Assembly: GCF_004766055.1 (NCBI RefSeq)
Contig: NZ_SPQR01000005.1
Location: forward strand, 186,001-250,000
Direction of reading: 5' to 3'
Origin: Desulfosporosinus sp. Sb-LF
Lineage (GTDB): Bacteria; Bacillota; Desulfitobacteriia; Desulfitobacteriales; Desulfitobacteriaceae
Length of the DNA stretch: 64,000 nt
Below are positions 1 to 7,429 of the stretch, one piece after another. Numbering within the stretch: the stretch's first letter is position 1; every line of letters begins with the position of its first letter. Under the pieces are notes generated by a model. The model had not been told where the DNA came from. It worked only from the letters and a program-made list of their open reading frames with translations, and did not search any database. Both the position numbers and the translations under genes were made by a program.

Positions 1-618
1 CATGAATTCATTGTTTGTGATTTTTTTCATTCTCACTTGATGTATGAAATTTTGTAGCGTGTCTTTCAAAGGCTAACTATGTGAAAAGACCAATTAAGGT
101 TGCGTCGTTGCATTTTCTTTTAATTTATTGCCTTGTTGCTTAGCTTTCTTTATGTGATACCAGGTGGATGCAAATAACACTACTGTAAAAAAGGCAACAC
201 TTATGCCTCTATCTATAATTATTCCCAAGCTCTTAGCCCCCTCTCAATTTCACTTATACGCAATAACATATCATTTTTTCCTTAGAAACAGCTTAGAAAT
301 AGATGTCATAGATCGTCTCAGGTTTCCTTTAGTTGCGAATATCCCATATTTCTAGAATTTCCACAGCACTTTGCCCAAGGAGCTTGTGGTGGTTGCCGGA
401 GTGATAATTTACGGTGCCCTATCGAATGCCGTGCCAAAACTTGTCATCGACAACATGGGCGGATTTTTGTTTTGAATGCAACGAGTATCCATGTGACAAC
501 AATTTGAAGGCAAGACAAGAGAAAAATGGCTGGAGCGAAACAATCGAATGAAGGAAATAGGCGTTGAGAATTAATATCTGGAACAAAGTAAATTGCCCAG
601 ATATTAAAAGCAAGTCTA

Positions 619-677
619 TTGACAGATGCCTTTATGTCCATACTTTCAATTAAATACCCTTAGGGGTACCAGGGTAT
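619..677 (+). promoter_or_regulatory. Promoter with CsoR-like palindrome
   Basis: TTGACA at 619-624 is followed at about 16 bp by a weak -10 (TACTTT, 641-646). Over the expected start lies a G/C-tract palindrome, ATACCCT (654-660) and AGGGTAT (671-677), with an inner TACCC...GGGGTA dyad. CsoR/RcnR-type metal or sulfur sensors bind dyads of this form, so that class is possible. A ribosome site (AAGGAGG, 726-732) follows, but only an 18-codon frame comes after it, so the gene once controlled may be lost. Confidence 0.3.
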
Positions 678-744
678 TACTCTTGCATTAATTAGCAGTA
701 GATCCTATTAGTTAAGTAAATTTACAAGGAGGAGTTAGTGTAAA

Positions 745-801
745 AATGTCGTTAACAACAGAGCCATGGCCGAAATGTTTTACATTTCGGCCATGGCTCT
801 G
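745..801 (+). repeat. Perfect 20-bp inverted repeat in an 18-codon frame
   Basis: Arms 759-778 and 782-801 are exact complements around a 3-base loop and give a very stable hairpin. No T-run follows on either strand, so it is not a standard terminator. An 18-codon frame starts at ATG 745, 12 bases after AAGGAGG, runs through the hairpin and stops at its end. It may be a truncated gene start joined to a palindrome, or a structured RNA. Confidence 0.4.
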
Positions 802-1001
802 AATAATTATACGATTACATGGCAATGTGTTTTATAAACTTACAACTTAATTAAAACTTACCAACTTAATTCCATTAATACAAACAAACAGTGTCGTGCG
901 CCAATTAAGTCGGTAACTAATATATCGACTATGAACATTGATATTAAGCTTAGATGTCAAATGTCATTTAAGAATAATGCGAAGCTGATAACTAAATTGG
1001 G

Positions 1002-1559
1002 TTAGTAAGCTAGTTTACTCTTTATAAATAATACTTTTATATCCTTATTTGTTGGATTTCTAAATTTATGCCTTCTGTTTGAAAGAATTCTTACAGTATC
1101 ACCTTCGAAGAGGAGAAATTCTTCATTTTGAAACTCGATATATGTTTCTCCTTCCAACACATAGGCTATTTCCTCTCCTTCATGCTGAGAAAATCCTCCA
1201 TAGGTTTCACTATTAGATTTTAGATTCATCAATAGTAGTTCGACGTTTGACTTTAACGGATTCGGAGTTAAAACGTCATATATAATATGTTTTTCATCTG
1301 GGTTGTATATTTTTTTTCGGTCTTCTTTTCTCAATATTAAAGACTCGTTATCTATCTCCTCTATAAATAGTGCAGACAAAGGAATTCCTAATACAGATGA
1401 AATAGATTTTAATGCACTTAAAGTAGGATTTCCCATATCTCTTTCTAACTGACTTAACAAAGAAGAACTTAATCCTGTTAGTTCAGCAAAATCTCTTATA
1501 GTTAAACTTTTAGCTCTTCTATGTTCAATAATTCTTTTGCCTATTTTCATATCGCCCAT
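1002..1559 (-). CDS. XRE-family regulator with C-terminal cupin domain
   Basis: Protein of 185 residues. The first ~60 residues form an XRE helix-turn-helix (TIRDFAELTGLSSSLLSQLE), and the last ~70 form a cupin barrel with the HEGEEIAYVLEGE motif. The pair is typical of small-ligand-sensing one-component regulators in the SutR/PuuR group. The start is set at the Met of MGDMKIG because AAGGAG lies 7 bases upstream; an 18-codon upstream extension has no ribosome site. The gene is divergent from the EamA transporter and shares its palindromic control region, so it most likely represses or activates that transporter. The ligand is unknown. Confidence 0.85.
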   Translation of the reverse strand: MGDMKIGKRIIEHRRAKSLTIRDFAELTGLSSSLLSQLERDMGNPTLSALKSISSVLGIPLSALFIEEIDNESLILRKEDRKKIYNPDEKHIIYDVLTPNPLKSNVELLLMNLKSNSETYGGFSQHEGEEIAYVLEGETYIEFQNEEFLLFEGDTVRILSNRRHKFRNPTNKDIKVLFIKSKLAY

Positions 1560-1592
1560 AGTCAATCTCCTTAAAATAAAACTATTTATTGT

Positions 1593-1711
1593 ATTATAGC
1601 ACAATTTGTTCAATATAATAAATATTATTCACTATATTGATATACCCTTTATGAATTGATATAATAAACCCCACTTGTTCATTATATTACACATTGTGCA
1701 ATGTAATGAAC
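1593..1711. promoter_or_regulatory. Divergent promoters and operator palindrome
   Basis: Rightward promoter: TTGATA (1637-1642), 17 bp, TATAAT (1660-1665), pointing to the EamA gene. Centred on the expected start is a palindrome with 17-bp arms (1677-1693 and 1695-1711), of which 15 positions match, beginning GTTCATTA and ending TAATGAAC. A related half-site, GTTCAATATAATAAA, lies at 1608-1622. Leftward, a TATAAT-like box (ATTATA at 1593-1598 on the + strand) faces the regulator. A repressor bound at the palindrome would block transporter transcription and could also regulate its own gene. Confidence 0.65.
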
Positions 1712-1734
1712 ACGGAAAGAGGGGGATATAAGAA

Positions 1735-2640
1735 ATGAAAAATGTAGCAGACAGAAAACCTTTGATTGCAGATATATCTCTTTTATTAGTTGCTTTAATC
1801 TGGGGAGGAGGTTTTATAGCTGCCAAAGTTGCATTATCTTGTATTACACCATTTTATCTACTGGCCTTTAGATTCATATGTTCTGGGTTACTTCTGAGCG
1901 CTATATTCTTTAAAAAAATAAGAAAAATTAATAAGCAAAGTATATTATCAGGTGTTGTCTTGGGAATAATTCTGTATGTTGGGCAAGCATTTCAAACTAT
2001 AGGACTAAAATATACCACAGCTGGAAGACAAGCATTTTTGATAGCATCCTATGCCGTATTAGTTCCCTTCATTTCATGGATGTTAACTAAAAAGAAACCT
2101 ACCATTCCATCTATATTATCAGGCTTTCTTACGTTAATTGGTATTGGCTTGTTAAGTTTACAACAAAATTTATCATTAACTTATGGAGACAGCTTAACAC
2201 TACTCTTTGCCGTTATGTTTGCGTTCCAAATAGTCTTCATAGGCATATACGCTAAAAATATTGACCCCATTCATTTAACCACTATCCAATTGCTAACAGC
2301 AGGTACTTTGGCATCAATTAGTGCACTAATATTTGAGCCAACTATTGAGTCTATAAATTATAAAAGTGTGACTGGTATCTTATATCTTGTAATATTTAAT
2401 ACAACTATTGCATTTTTAGTTCAAAATATCGCACAGAAATATACTTCTGATACCCACACTTCAATAATAATATCTCTAGAAGCAATATTTGGTTGCTTCT
2501 TATCTATCATTATATTGGGAGAGGCCTTTACTAAAAGGATGTTCATTGGCTCTATATTAATCTTTATTGCCGTAATTTTATCACAAGCTAGCAATAAGAT
2601 TCTGAATTTTAAAGGATATATAATTAAATTCTTAAGATGA
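1735..2640 (+). CDS. EamA/DMT-family transporter
   Basis: Protein of 301 residues, the usual length for the drug/metabolite transporter superfamily, with about ten hydrophobic segments arranged as two EamA repeats. WGGGFIAAKVALS near residue 23 is the typical first-helix motif, and the second repeat begins near residue 150. It is an inner-membrane carrier whose substrate (amino acid, metabolite or drug) cannot be read from sequence. A GGGGG ribosome site lies shortly before the ATG. Its expression is presumably set by the divergent XRE-cupin regulator. A strong hairpin terminator follows at 2712-2758. Confidence 0.85.
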   Translation: MKNVADRKPLIADISLLLVALIWGGGFIAAKVALSCITPFYLLAFRFICSGLLLSAIFFKKIRKINKQSILSGVVLGIILYVGQAFQTIGLKYTTAGRQAFLIASYAVLVPFISWMLTKKKPTIPSILSGFLTLIGIGLLSLQQNLSLTYGDSLTLLFAVMFAFQIVFIGIYAKNIDPIHLTTIQLLTAGTLASISALIFEPTIESINYKSVTGILYLVIFNTTIAFLVQNIAQKYTSDTHTSIIISLEAIFGCFLSIIILGEAFTKRMFIGSILIFIAVILSQASNKILNFKGYIIKFLR

Positions 2641-2711
2641 GATCTATTAATATATTTAGTGACAATCGTTGTTATTTATATGACAACATTAATTATAACT
2701 CAAAGTTGAAA

Positions 2712-2758
2712 AACGTTTTTAAGGACTGAGCATTATATACTCAGTCCTTAAAAACGTT
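2712..2758. terminator. Bidirectional hairpin, probably the original glmS terminator
   Basis: Perfect 19-bp stem (2712-2730 with 2740-2758) and a 9-base loop. On the minus strand the stem runs into CGTTTTTC, a terminator-like end; on the plus strand it ends the EamA transcript. If the transposon at 2823-16022 is removed in thought, this hairpin falls about 90 bp after the glmS stop on the same strand, so it was probably the glmS terminator before the insertion. Confidence 0.7.
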
Positions 2759-2817
2759 AAATTCTAGACAGCTATAGCTAAAAAACTCGTCTGCTAAAAC
2801 TCTTTTTCAAGATACCA

Positions 2818-2822
2818 CCAAC
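2818..2822. repeat. Target-site duplication, left copy (CCAAC)
   Basis: CCAAC directly precedes the TGT that opens the left end of the element, and the same five bases follow the ACA that closes the right end at 16022. A 5-bp duplication is the hallmark of Tn7-type transposition. Confidence 0.93.
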
Positions 2823-2935
2823 TGTTGTTTTACAATAAAGTTTGTTGTAAATAGCGTACATTTCTGGACCCATTTTTAAAATAAAGTTTGTTTATTTACT
2901 TTAATAATTCTATCATTTTTTATAATAAAGTTTGT
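2823..2935 (+). repeat. Tn7-like left end with three spaced TnsB-type sites
   Basis: Three copies of a ~22-bp site with core ATAAAGTTTGT lie at 2823-2845, 2871-2891 and 2914-2935, separated by gaps of about 25 bp. Classical Tn7 has the same design, with three separated TnsB sites in the left end and four overlapping sites in the right. Confidence 0.88.
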
Positions 2936-3164
2936 AGTAACTGAGATAAGATGATCAGTCCTTGTTGTAATCAATTGAGACTTTTGAGTATTAAGCACTC
3001 AATGTGCGTTGATGTTACTTCATTACCACCCAGACCGTTTCCCTAGATAAGCTAAAGAGAAAACACATGAAGCCTTTTAACTGAAGATTTAAAATATAAA
3101 ATAGCTTGAATAACAAAAATTGTGCTATCTGTTTCGAGAGCATCATTTAAGACTTCAACTTGAT

Positions 3165-4892
3165 TTAAACTTGTAGCATTTTTTTTACGGTCTCGATAAT
3201 AAATTTCATTGAATTAAATGCTGCTAATTCTTGATTTTCGTCAGTTTTGTCATATCCCCAATCACATATTGCTTTTACCATAATACAATCAACTTGGTTA
3301 CCAATTGCTACAGTTATTAAACCAGCACTTTCCATATCTCCGCCTATAATCTCTGACTCTTGCTCCTTTAGTGTATTTATAAAATCTTTTGAGTTAACAA
3401 GTGTTTCACCTGAAGCAATAACACCTATATGTACACCTGAGCTTGTCCAGTCAACCGCTGTCATGTCAGATATTTGCCTTAAATACGTTGAAACTTGTGT
3501 TTTATCACCTCTAGGAATAATTTTAGTTTCATTTACTTTTTTTATTTCATAATTCCATATTTGAGATGCGATTAGTACATCTCCTATCTTTTGTTTATCG
3601 GGATTCGCCCCGAAAGCAATACCGCCCATAATTATGTAATCTGGTTTGAATTTATCCATTGCTTTCGAAAGAGTCATTATTGAAGCCCCTGGCCCAGTTA
3701 GCCCCATTTGAGATTTGATAATATAAATATTCATGCTTAAAGTTATGATAGAATAATAACCAAAATCATCTGTTCTTTCATTAACTGTAAATTCATCTCT
3801 AAACATTTTCAAAGCATACCTAAGTTCAGTAATTGTTGTAACGACTACTAGTAAAGTTTTCTTTCCATTAACATCCATTGGTGATACCTCCATAAAAATC
3901 GGTTCTAATCTTCTGGCCTTATTTAAAATATTATCATAATAAAAGAGTAGATCAGTAATATTTAATGCAGGCTTAGTCGAATTTGTCGAGACATACTCAA
4001 TCAAGCCTAATCCATTATTATATCTGGCTCTCACTAAATTAGATTGTTCATTAAGTAATCCAATTCCGTTTGCAATCTTTTTCAAAATATAATACAGTTC
4101 TGGGAACATAGGATCGAGCTTAATTTCAATATATTTTTCTATAGGAAAACAACTTAGATCCAAGATCTTTTTATAAATTTTGTAACTCGTATCCCATTTG
4201 TTATTAGCTAAAAAATCATAGGCTTGTAATTGCGGTATATCAGTAATAATAGTTCCATTACCAGCATTTAGATACCTTTGTGTATATTTCTCGGAAATAA
4301 ACATTCTTAGTGAAAGCTCAATTTGCCTTTTAGAATGATAATCACTAATTTTCTCATTTAATAATTTATCAAATAAATGGATCGTTATTGCAGACTTTTG
4401 ATCACCTAATATCAAAAGTGGTACCTGCCCTTTAATGATATCAAATGCAGATGTACTAATCTTTTCTCTTAAAAAATCAAACTTTTCTTCCAAGAAATTT
4501 TTCCGTAGCAAATCAGTTGTTGAACCATTTAAAGTAATAACATTATTTCCCCAAGACGATATAGAATCATGGAAATACATTGGGTATCTATTTTGATCAT
4601 TTGCATATAATATCTGTCTACTTAATACAAAATCTTCGAGAGAACGATGATTTGTAAAAAACTGAACTATATCACATATATCTAATTGCCTTAAATATGT
4701 TGTCGTCTTTGGTAATTCTATATTACTCTCCCACAGGTGAGAATAGGAGGCATACGGAGGCCTTAGAGACATAAACATTGATTTCGCAACAATATCAAGC
4801 GCCAAATCATCAAACAACGTTAATTTAATTGACTCTCTTAGTTCTCTATCCAAAAAATGATAATAAATAGACTCAGAATTTCTTTTATTCAT
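3165..4892 (-). CDS. Large protein with C-terminal nucleoside phosphorylase/nucleosidase domain (cargo gene 2)
   Basis: About 575 residues. The last ~230 match the PNP/MTA-SAH nucleosidase superfamily: a first strand (KTLLVVVTT), the turn MGGIAFGANPDKQKIGDVLIA, and the nucleoside-binding GGDMESAGL near residue 517, followed by AICDWGYDKTD. The first ~340 residues are unfamiliar, mostly helical-looking, and may be a sensing domain. Family members hydrolyse or phosphorolyse purine nucleosides; related domains fused to sensors (for example DtcC of the Detocs system) cleave ATP during phage infection. ATG 4892 is preferred because it overlaps the upstream stop (ATGAATAA), implying translational coupling; a TTG four codons earlier is possible. 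No signal peptide is seen. A defence role is inference. Confidence 0.75.
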   Translation of the reverse strand: MNKRNSESIYYHFLDRELRESIKLTLFDDLALDIVAKSMFMSLRPPYASYSHLWESNIELPKTTTYLRQLDICDIVQFFTNHRSLEDFVLSRQILYANDQNRYPMYFHDSISSWGNNVITLNGSTTDLLRKNFLEEKFDFLREKISTSAFDIIKGQVPLLILGDQKSAITIHLFDKLLNEKISDYHSKRQIELSLRMFISEKYTQRYLNAGNGTIITDIPQLQAYDFLANNKWDTSYKIYKKILDLSCFPIEKYIEIKLDPMFPELYYILKKIANGIGLLNEQSNLVRARYNNGLGLIEYVSTNSTKPALNITDLLFYYDNILNKARRLEPIFMEVSPMDVNGKKTLLVVVTTITELRYALKMFRDEFTVNERTDDFGYYSIITLSMNIYIIKSQMGLTGPGASIMTLSKAMDKFKPDYIIMGGIAFGANPDKQKIGDVLIASQIWNYEIKKVNETKIIPRGDKTQVSTYLRQISDMTAVDWTSSGVHIGVIASGETLVNSKDFINTLKEQESEIIGGDMESAGLITVAIGNQVDCIMVKAICDWGYDKTDENQELAAFNSMKFIIETVKKMLQV

Positions 4893-6618
4893 TAGTATCG
4901 CCAAATAGCTTCAGTTGAGGGTCTATCGGATTTTCATTACTCTTAATAAATGAGATTAGATCTATCTTCTTAACTTGCTTTGCATGAACTTCAGGTTCAA
5001 AAACCACATCATCTTCTCGTATTTCAAATATTTCTTCAATCTTTGAGCCAATGGTGAAATATTTTATCTTTTTTCCATGCTTTTTAGCTAAAGCAATTTC
5101 AAATAATACTCCATCTGCAATTGGTCCAAAAACCCATAGTTCCTCACAGGTCTGGATCAATTGATTATTACCACGTCTTATAATATCCCTTGGTACCCTA
5201 TCACTCAGAAAATAATCAAATACTCTGAATGGGTTTATTGGTAAAAGCTCTTTTTTTAATACATATTCACAAATTATATCCCTGCAATAAAAATATACTT
5301 TTGATTGTGCCGTAAAAATCAATTTCATTGTATCTATCTTACTTTTTTTGATATTTAGAAACTTAATGCTGTTCTCAACTTGTTCTAGATCATCATTAAG
5401 TTCTTGAGCACAATAAATACCACTCACGAGTGCAGCTACAAGACCACGAAATTGTCCAGAACAGTCGCCAGGTACCCAGACTTTTTCATTAACCATTTTC
5501 AATTTCTGATAATCAAAAAGAGGATATTTTCCGATATACTCAATTTCCGGTCCGTAAACACTTGTATTATTTAATACTGCATCTTCGTTTAAATTAACAA
5601 GCATACCAATATATTCTTTTATAATAGAATCGCAATTTTTGCCAATAAACTTAAAATTATTATCCATATATTCGGATAAAGAAATCTTCTTCTTCGATAT
5701 ATTTTTTAATAGTTCATTTATTTCTTTTCCATAGGGGCTATTTTCTGTTTTGATTCGTATCAAAACACCTATATTTGAATGATTTGTTTTTTCGTCTAAA
5801 CTATATCCATTATATGAAACAAAATCGTCAAATTTAGATTCAAGAACAGACCCATCTTTACAGCAACAAAAAGTACGAATTTCAACACTATCATTAATCT
5901 TTTTTATAAATTTATAGTCAATTGATTTATCATTATACACATTTAATAAATCAGATAATGTTTCAATCCTAACTCCAGCTTCAACAATATAGTTATATTC
6001 CCTACTAATAAAGCCGACTTTTTCAAGTAGTATCGACCCATATTTCCCTGCAGAAAAAACAACATATTTAGCTTTATAACAACTCTGATCTTTTGTTTCA
6101 ATTATGTAGAAACCTTCTTCTTTACTAATAGAAATTACTTCAGAATTAAATTTAATGTAAGCATTTAGCCGAGAATATAAATAATTATTTAGCTCAACTC
6201 TTTGCTTGCTTGTTAAGTAAAAAGAATCATATTCCTTTCTTTCCCCAAATTCATAGAAATCCTTATTTAACCAAGATTCGTCCCATTGAAGAATATCTAC
6301 GTCTATCTCTTTCAAAATACTTTGAAATCGAGTATATGCTTCTTTGATCAATAGATTATTTGTCATTGTCCATAACTTTGTTGCAGCAGGAGGAAAAGAA
6401 AGCTTCCCATCAGAAAATAAGCCGCTGCCACCAAAACCTGAAGGCACGTCTGAAGCTATCTGGTATGATCGTTCATTAAGATGTTTACCCTTTTCTAAAA
6501 TAAGGAATTCTCGTTTTGACTTAATCAATTCATGAGCACTCATTAAACCAGCTGGCCCACCACCAATGATAATAACATCATATATATTTGAAGTAGTATT
6601 AATACTCTCGCCTCCCAA
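4885..6618 (-). CDS. FAD-dependent oxidoreductase fused to a nucleoside 2-deoxyribosyltransferase-like domain (cargo gene 1)
   Basis: Residues ~12-420 form a COG2509-like flavoprotein: Rossmann GGGPAGL at 19-25, FGGSGLFSDGKL at 62-73, and a C-terminal FAD contact, WVPGDCSGQFRGL, near 395. Residues ~425-535 are a separate domain with LLPINPFRVFDYFL and ELWVFGPIADGVLFEIALA (493 on), closely resembling DUF4406/DUF7768 proteins of the nucleoside 2-deoxyribosyltransferase fold. The fusion is unusual. The start is uncertain: TTG 6618 has no ribosome site, while GGGAGG at 6611-6616 lies 7 bases before an in-frame ATT at 6603, and no ATG precedes the Rossmann motif. The gene overlaps the phosphorylase gene by 8 bases, so the two products are probably made together. 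The substrate is unknown. Confidence 0.75.
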   Translation of the reverse strand: MGGESINTTSNIYDVIIIGGGPAGLMSAHELIKSKREFLILEKGKHLNERSYQIASDVPSGFGGSGLFSDGKLSFPPAATKLWTMTNNLLIKEAYTRFQSILKEIDVDILQWDESWLNKDFYEFGERKEYDSFYLTSKQRVELNNYLYSRLNAYIKFNSEVISISKEEGFYIIETKDQSCYKAKYVVFSAGKYGSILLEKVGFISREYNYIVEAGVRIETLSDLLNVYNDKSIDYKFIKKINDSVEIRTFCCCKDGSVLESKFDDFVSYNGYSLDEKTNHSNIGVLIRIKTENSPYGKEINELLKNISKKKISLSEYMDNNFKFIGKNCDSIIKEYIGMLVNLNEDAVLNNTSVYGPEIEYIGKYPLFDYQKLKMVNEKVWVPGDCSGQFRGLVAALVSGIYCAQELNDDLEQVENSIKFLNIKKSKIDTMKLIFTAQSKVYFYCRDIICEYVLKKELLPINPFRVFDYFLSDRVPRDIIRRGNNQLIQTCEELWVFGPIADGVLFEIALAKKHGKKIKYFTIGSKIEEIFEIREDDVVFEPEVHAKQVKKIDLISFIKSNENPIDPQLKLFGDTNE

Positions 6619-6661
6619 TAAAGCAATTGGAAATAAGTCTTACAAAGTGGAAGTTACCTTT

Positions 6662-6760
6662 TCAATTCATCACTAATTCTGGTGGAATTATACCTTCATA
6701 TTCTGGTGACGATGTTACCAAATCAACTCCCCTTACTTCAATTAAATCTAAAAGGAAGAT
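6662..6760 (-). pseudogene. C-terminal fragment of an unidentified cargo gene
   Basis: A ~32-codon frame with no start, ending ...EYEGIIPPELVMN and a stop at 6662-6664, lies just upstream of the FAD gene on the same strand. Its composition looks protein-like, but two TGA codons in a row precede it. It is best read as the tail of an older cargo gene removed when the present module arrived. Family not recognised. Confidence 0.35.
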
Positions 6761-6943
6761 TCATCATGTCTATGTCATGTTTGCTGAAAGGAGCATGGAT
6801 ATTTAAAGTGTTAACTCAAAAGTAGTTAGATAGGCCCCAATATTTAAATAAAATAGTTTACTCGATCTCAATTTCTTGCTCTTGATTTTCGATTTCTGCT
6901 TCGATAAGGGTTCTAATTGGTTCATAAATCAGTATATCTTGAT

Positions 6944-7099
6944 TTACTGCTTCTTCTCAAGCGAATTTGCAAGAATATCATGCCCATTTTTTCTTTCGCT
7001 CTTAATTATAAAAGGTGCAATTTTCTTTAAAGAATCAATATCTTCCAAGAAAATTGATCTAAACAATCTTTTGAGGAGATCAGCATTCATGTCATTCAT
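6944..7099 (-). pseudogene. Truncated N-terminus of an AAA-type ATPase-like gene
   Basis: A 51-residue frame with MNADLLKRLFRSI and IIKSERKNGHDILANSLEK. This resembles the small helical N-terminal domain that opens several AAA ATPases paired with subtilase-type partners in genome islands; the assignment is from memory of the pattern and is tentative. The frame stops before any Walker motif. A second frame (...YEPIRTLIEAEIENQEQ) follows to about 6860. A TATAAT-like box near 7185 and small hairpins lie upstream. It is most simply a decayed defence-type cargo gene. Confidence 0.4.
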
Positions 7100-7429
7100 C
7101 TCATTTCTAGCGTGTCAGTAATCATTAATTATATAGGAACACCACTAAGCGCAGAAGAGCGAGTTGCCTCTTCTTTACATCTATTATATATATAAAGGAA
7201 TATTTCAACAAATTCTCTAAATATTCCTGCCAAAAAACAAATATTTGAAAATAATAACAAAATCATTAATATTTAACCCCAACGAATTTTGTTCAATAGC
7301 TCTTTTAACTCGATTCATCCTGTATATATTTTCCATACTTATTAAACATTTAATTACATACTAGTCCGTGGAGTTGAGTTGGTGAAAGCAGCAGATAGGG
7401 CATGTCCAAATTTTAAAACTTTAATGTAG
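7100..7429. other. Non-coding stretch inside the transposon
   Basis: AT-rich sequence between the tnsE stop and the ATPase fragment. It holds a 9-bp inverted repeat (7197-7205 with 7219-7227), a small hairpin near 7151-7171, and a minus-strand 39-codon frame near 7220-7340 without a ribosome site. No further gene is recognisable. It marks the cargo/tns junction. Confidence 0.4.

Larger units (their letters stand above)
1..1001. other. Gene-poor left edge
   Basis: I recognise no intact gene here. Short open frames on both strands lack ribosome sites and family motifs and change frame often, so the region may hold decayed genes. What can be seen is a promoter with a palindrome near 619-677, a perfect inverted repeat at 759-801, and a cluster of TTACCAACTTAATT-like repeats at 840-852, 858-871 and, inverted, 903-916. 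The repeats could be the end of an old mobile element, but no transposase gene accompanies them. Confidence 0.4.

Noticed and set aside
164-660. Open frames of 60-65 codons on both strands at the left edge
   Set aside because: No ribosome sites, no motifs, and mutually overlapping; treated as non-coding or decayed.
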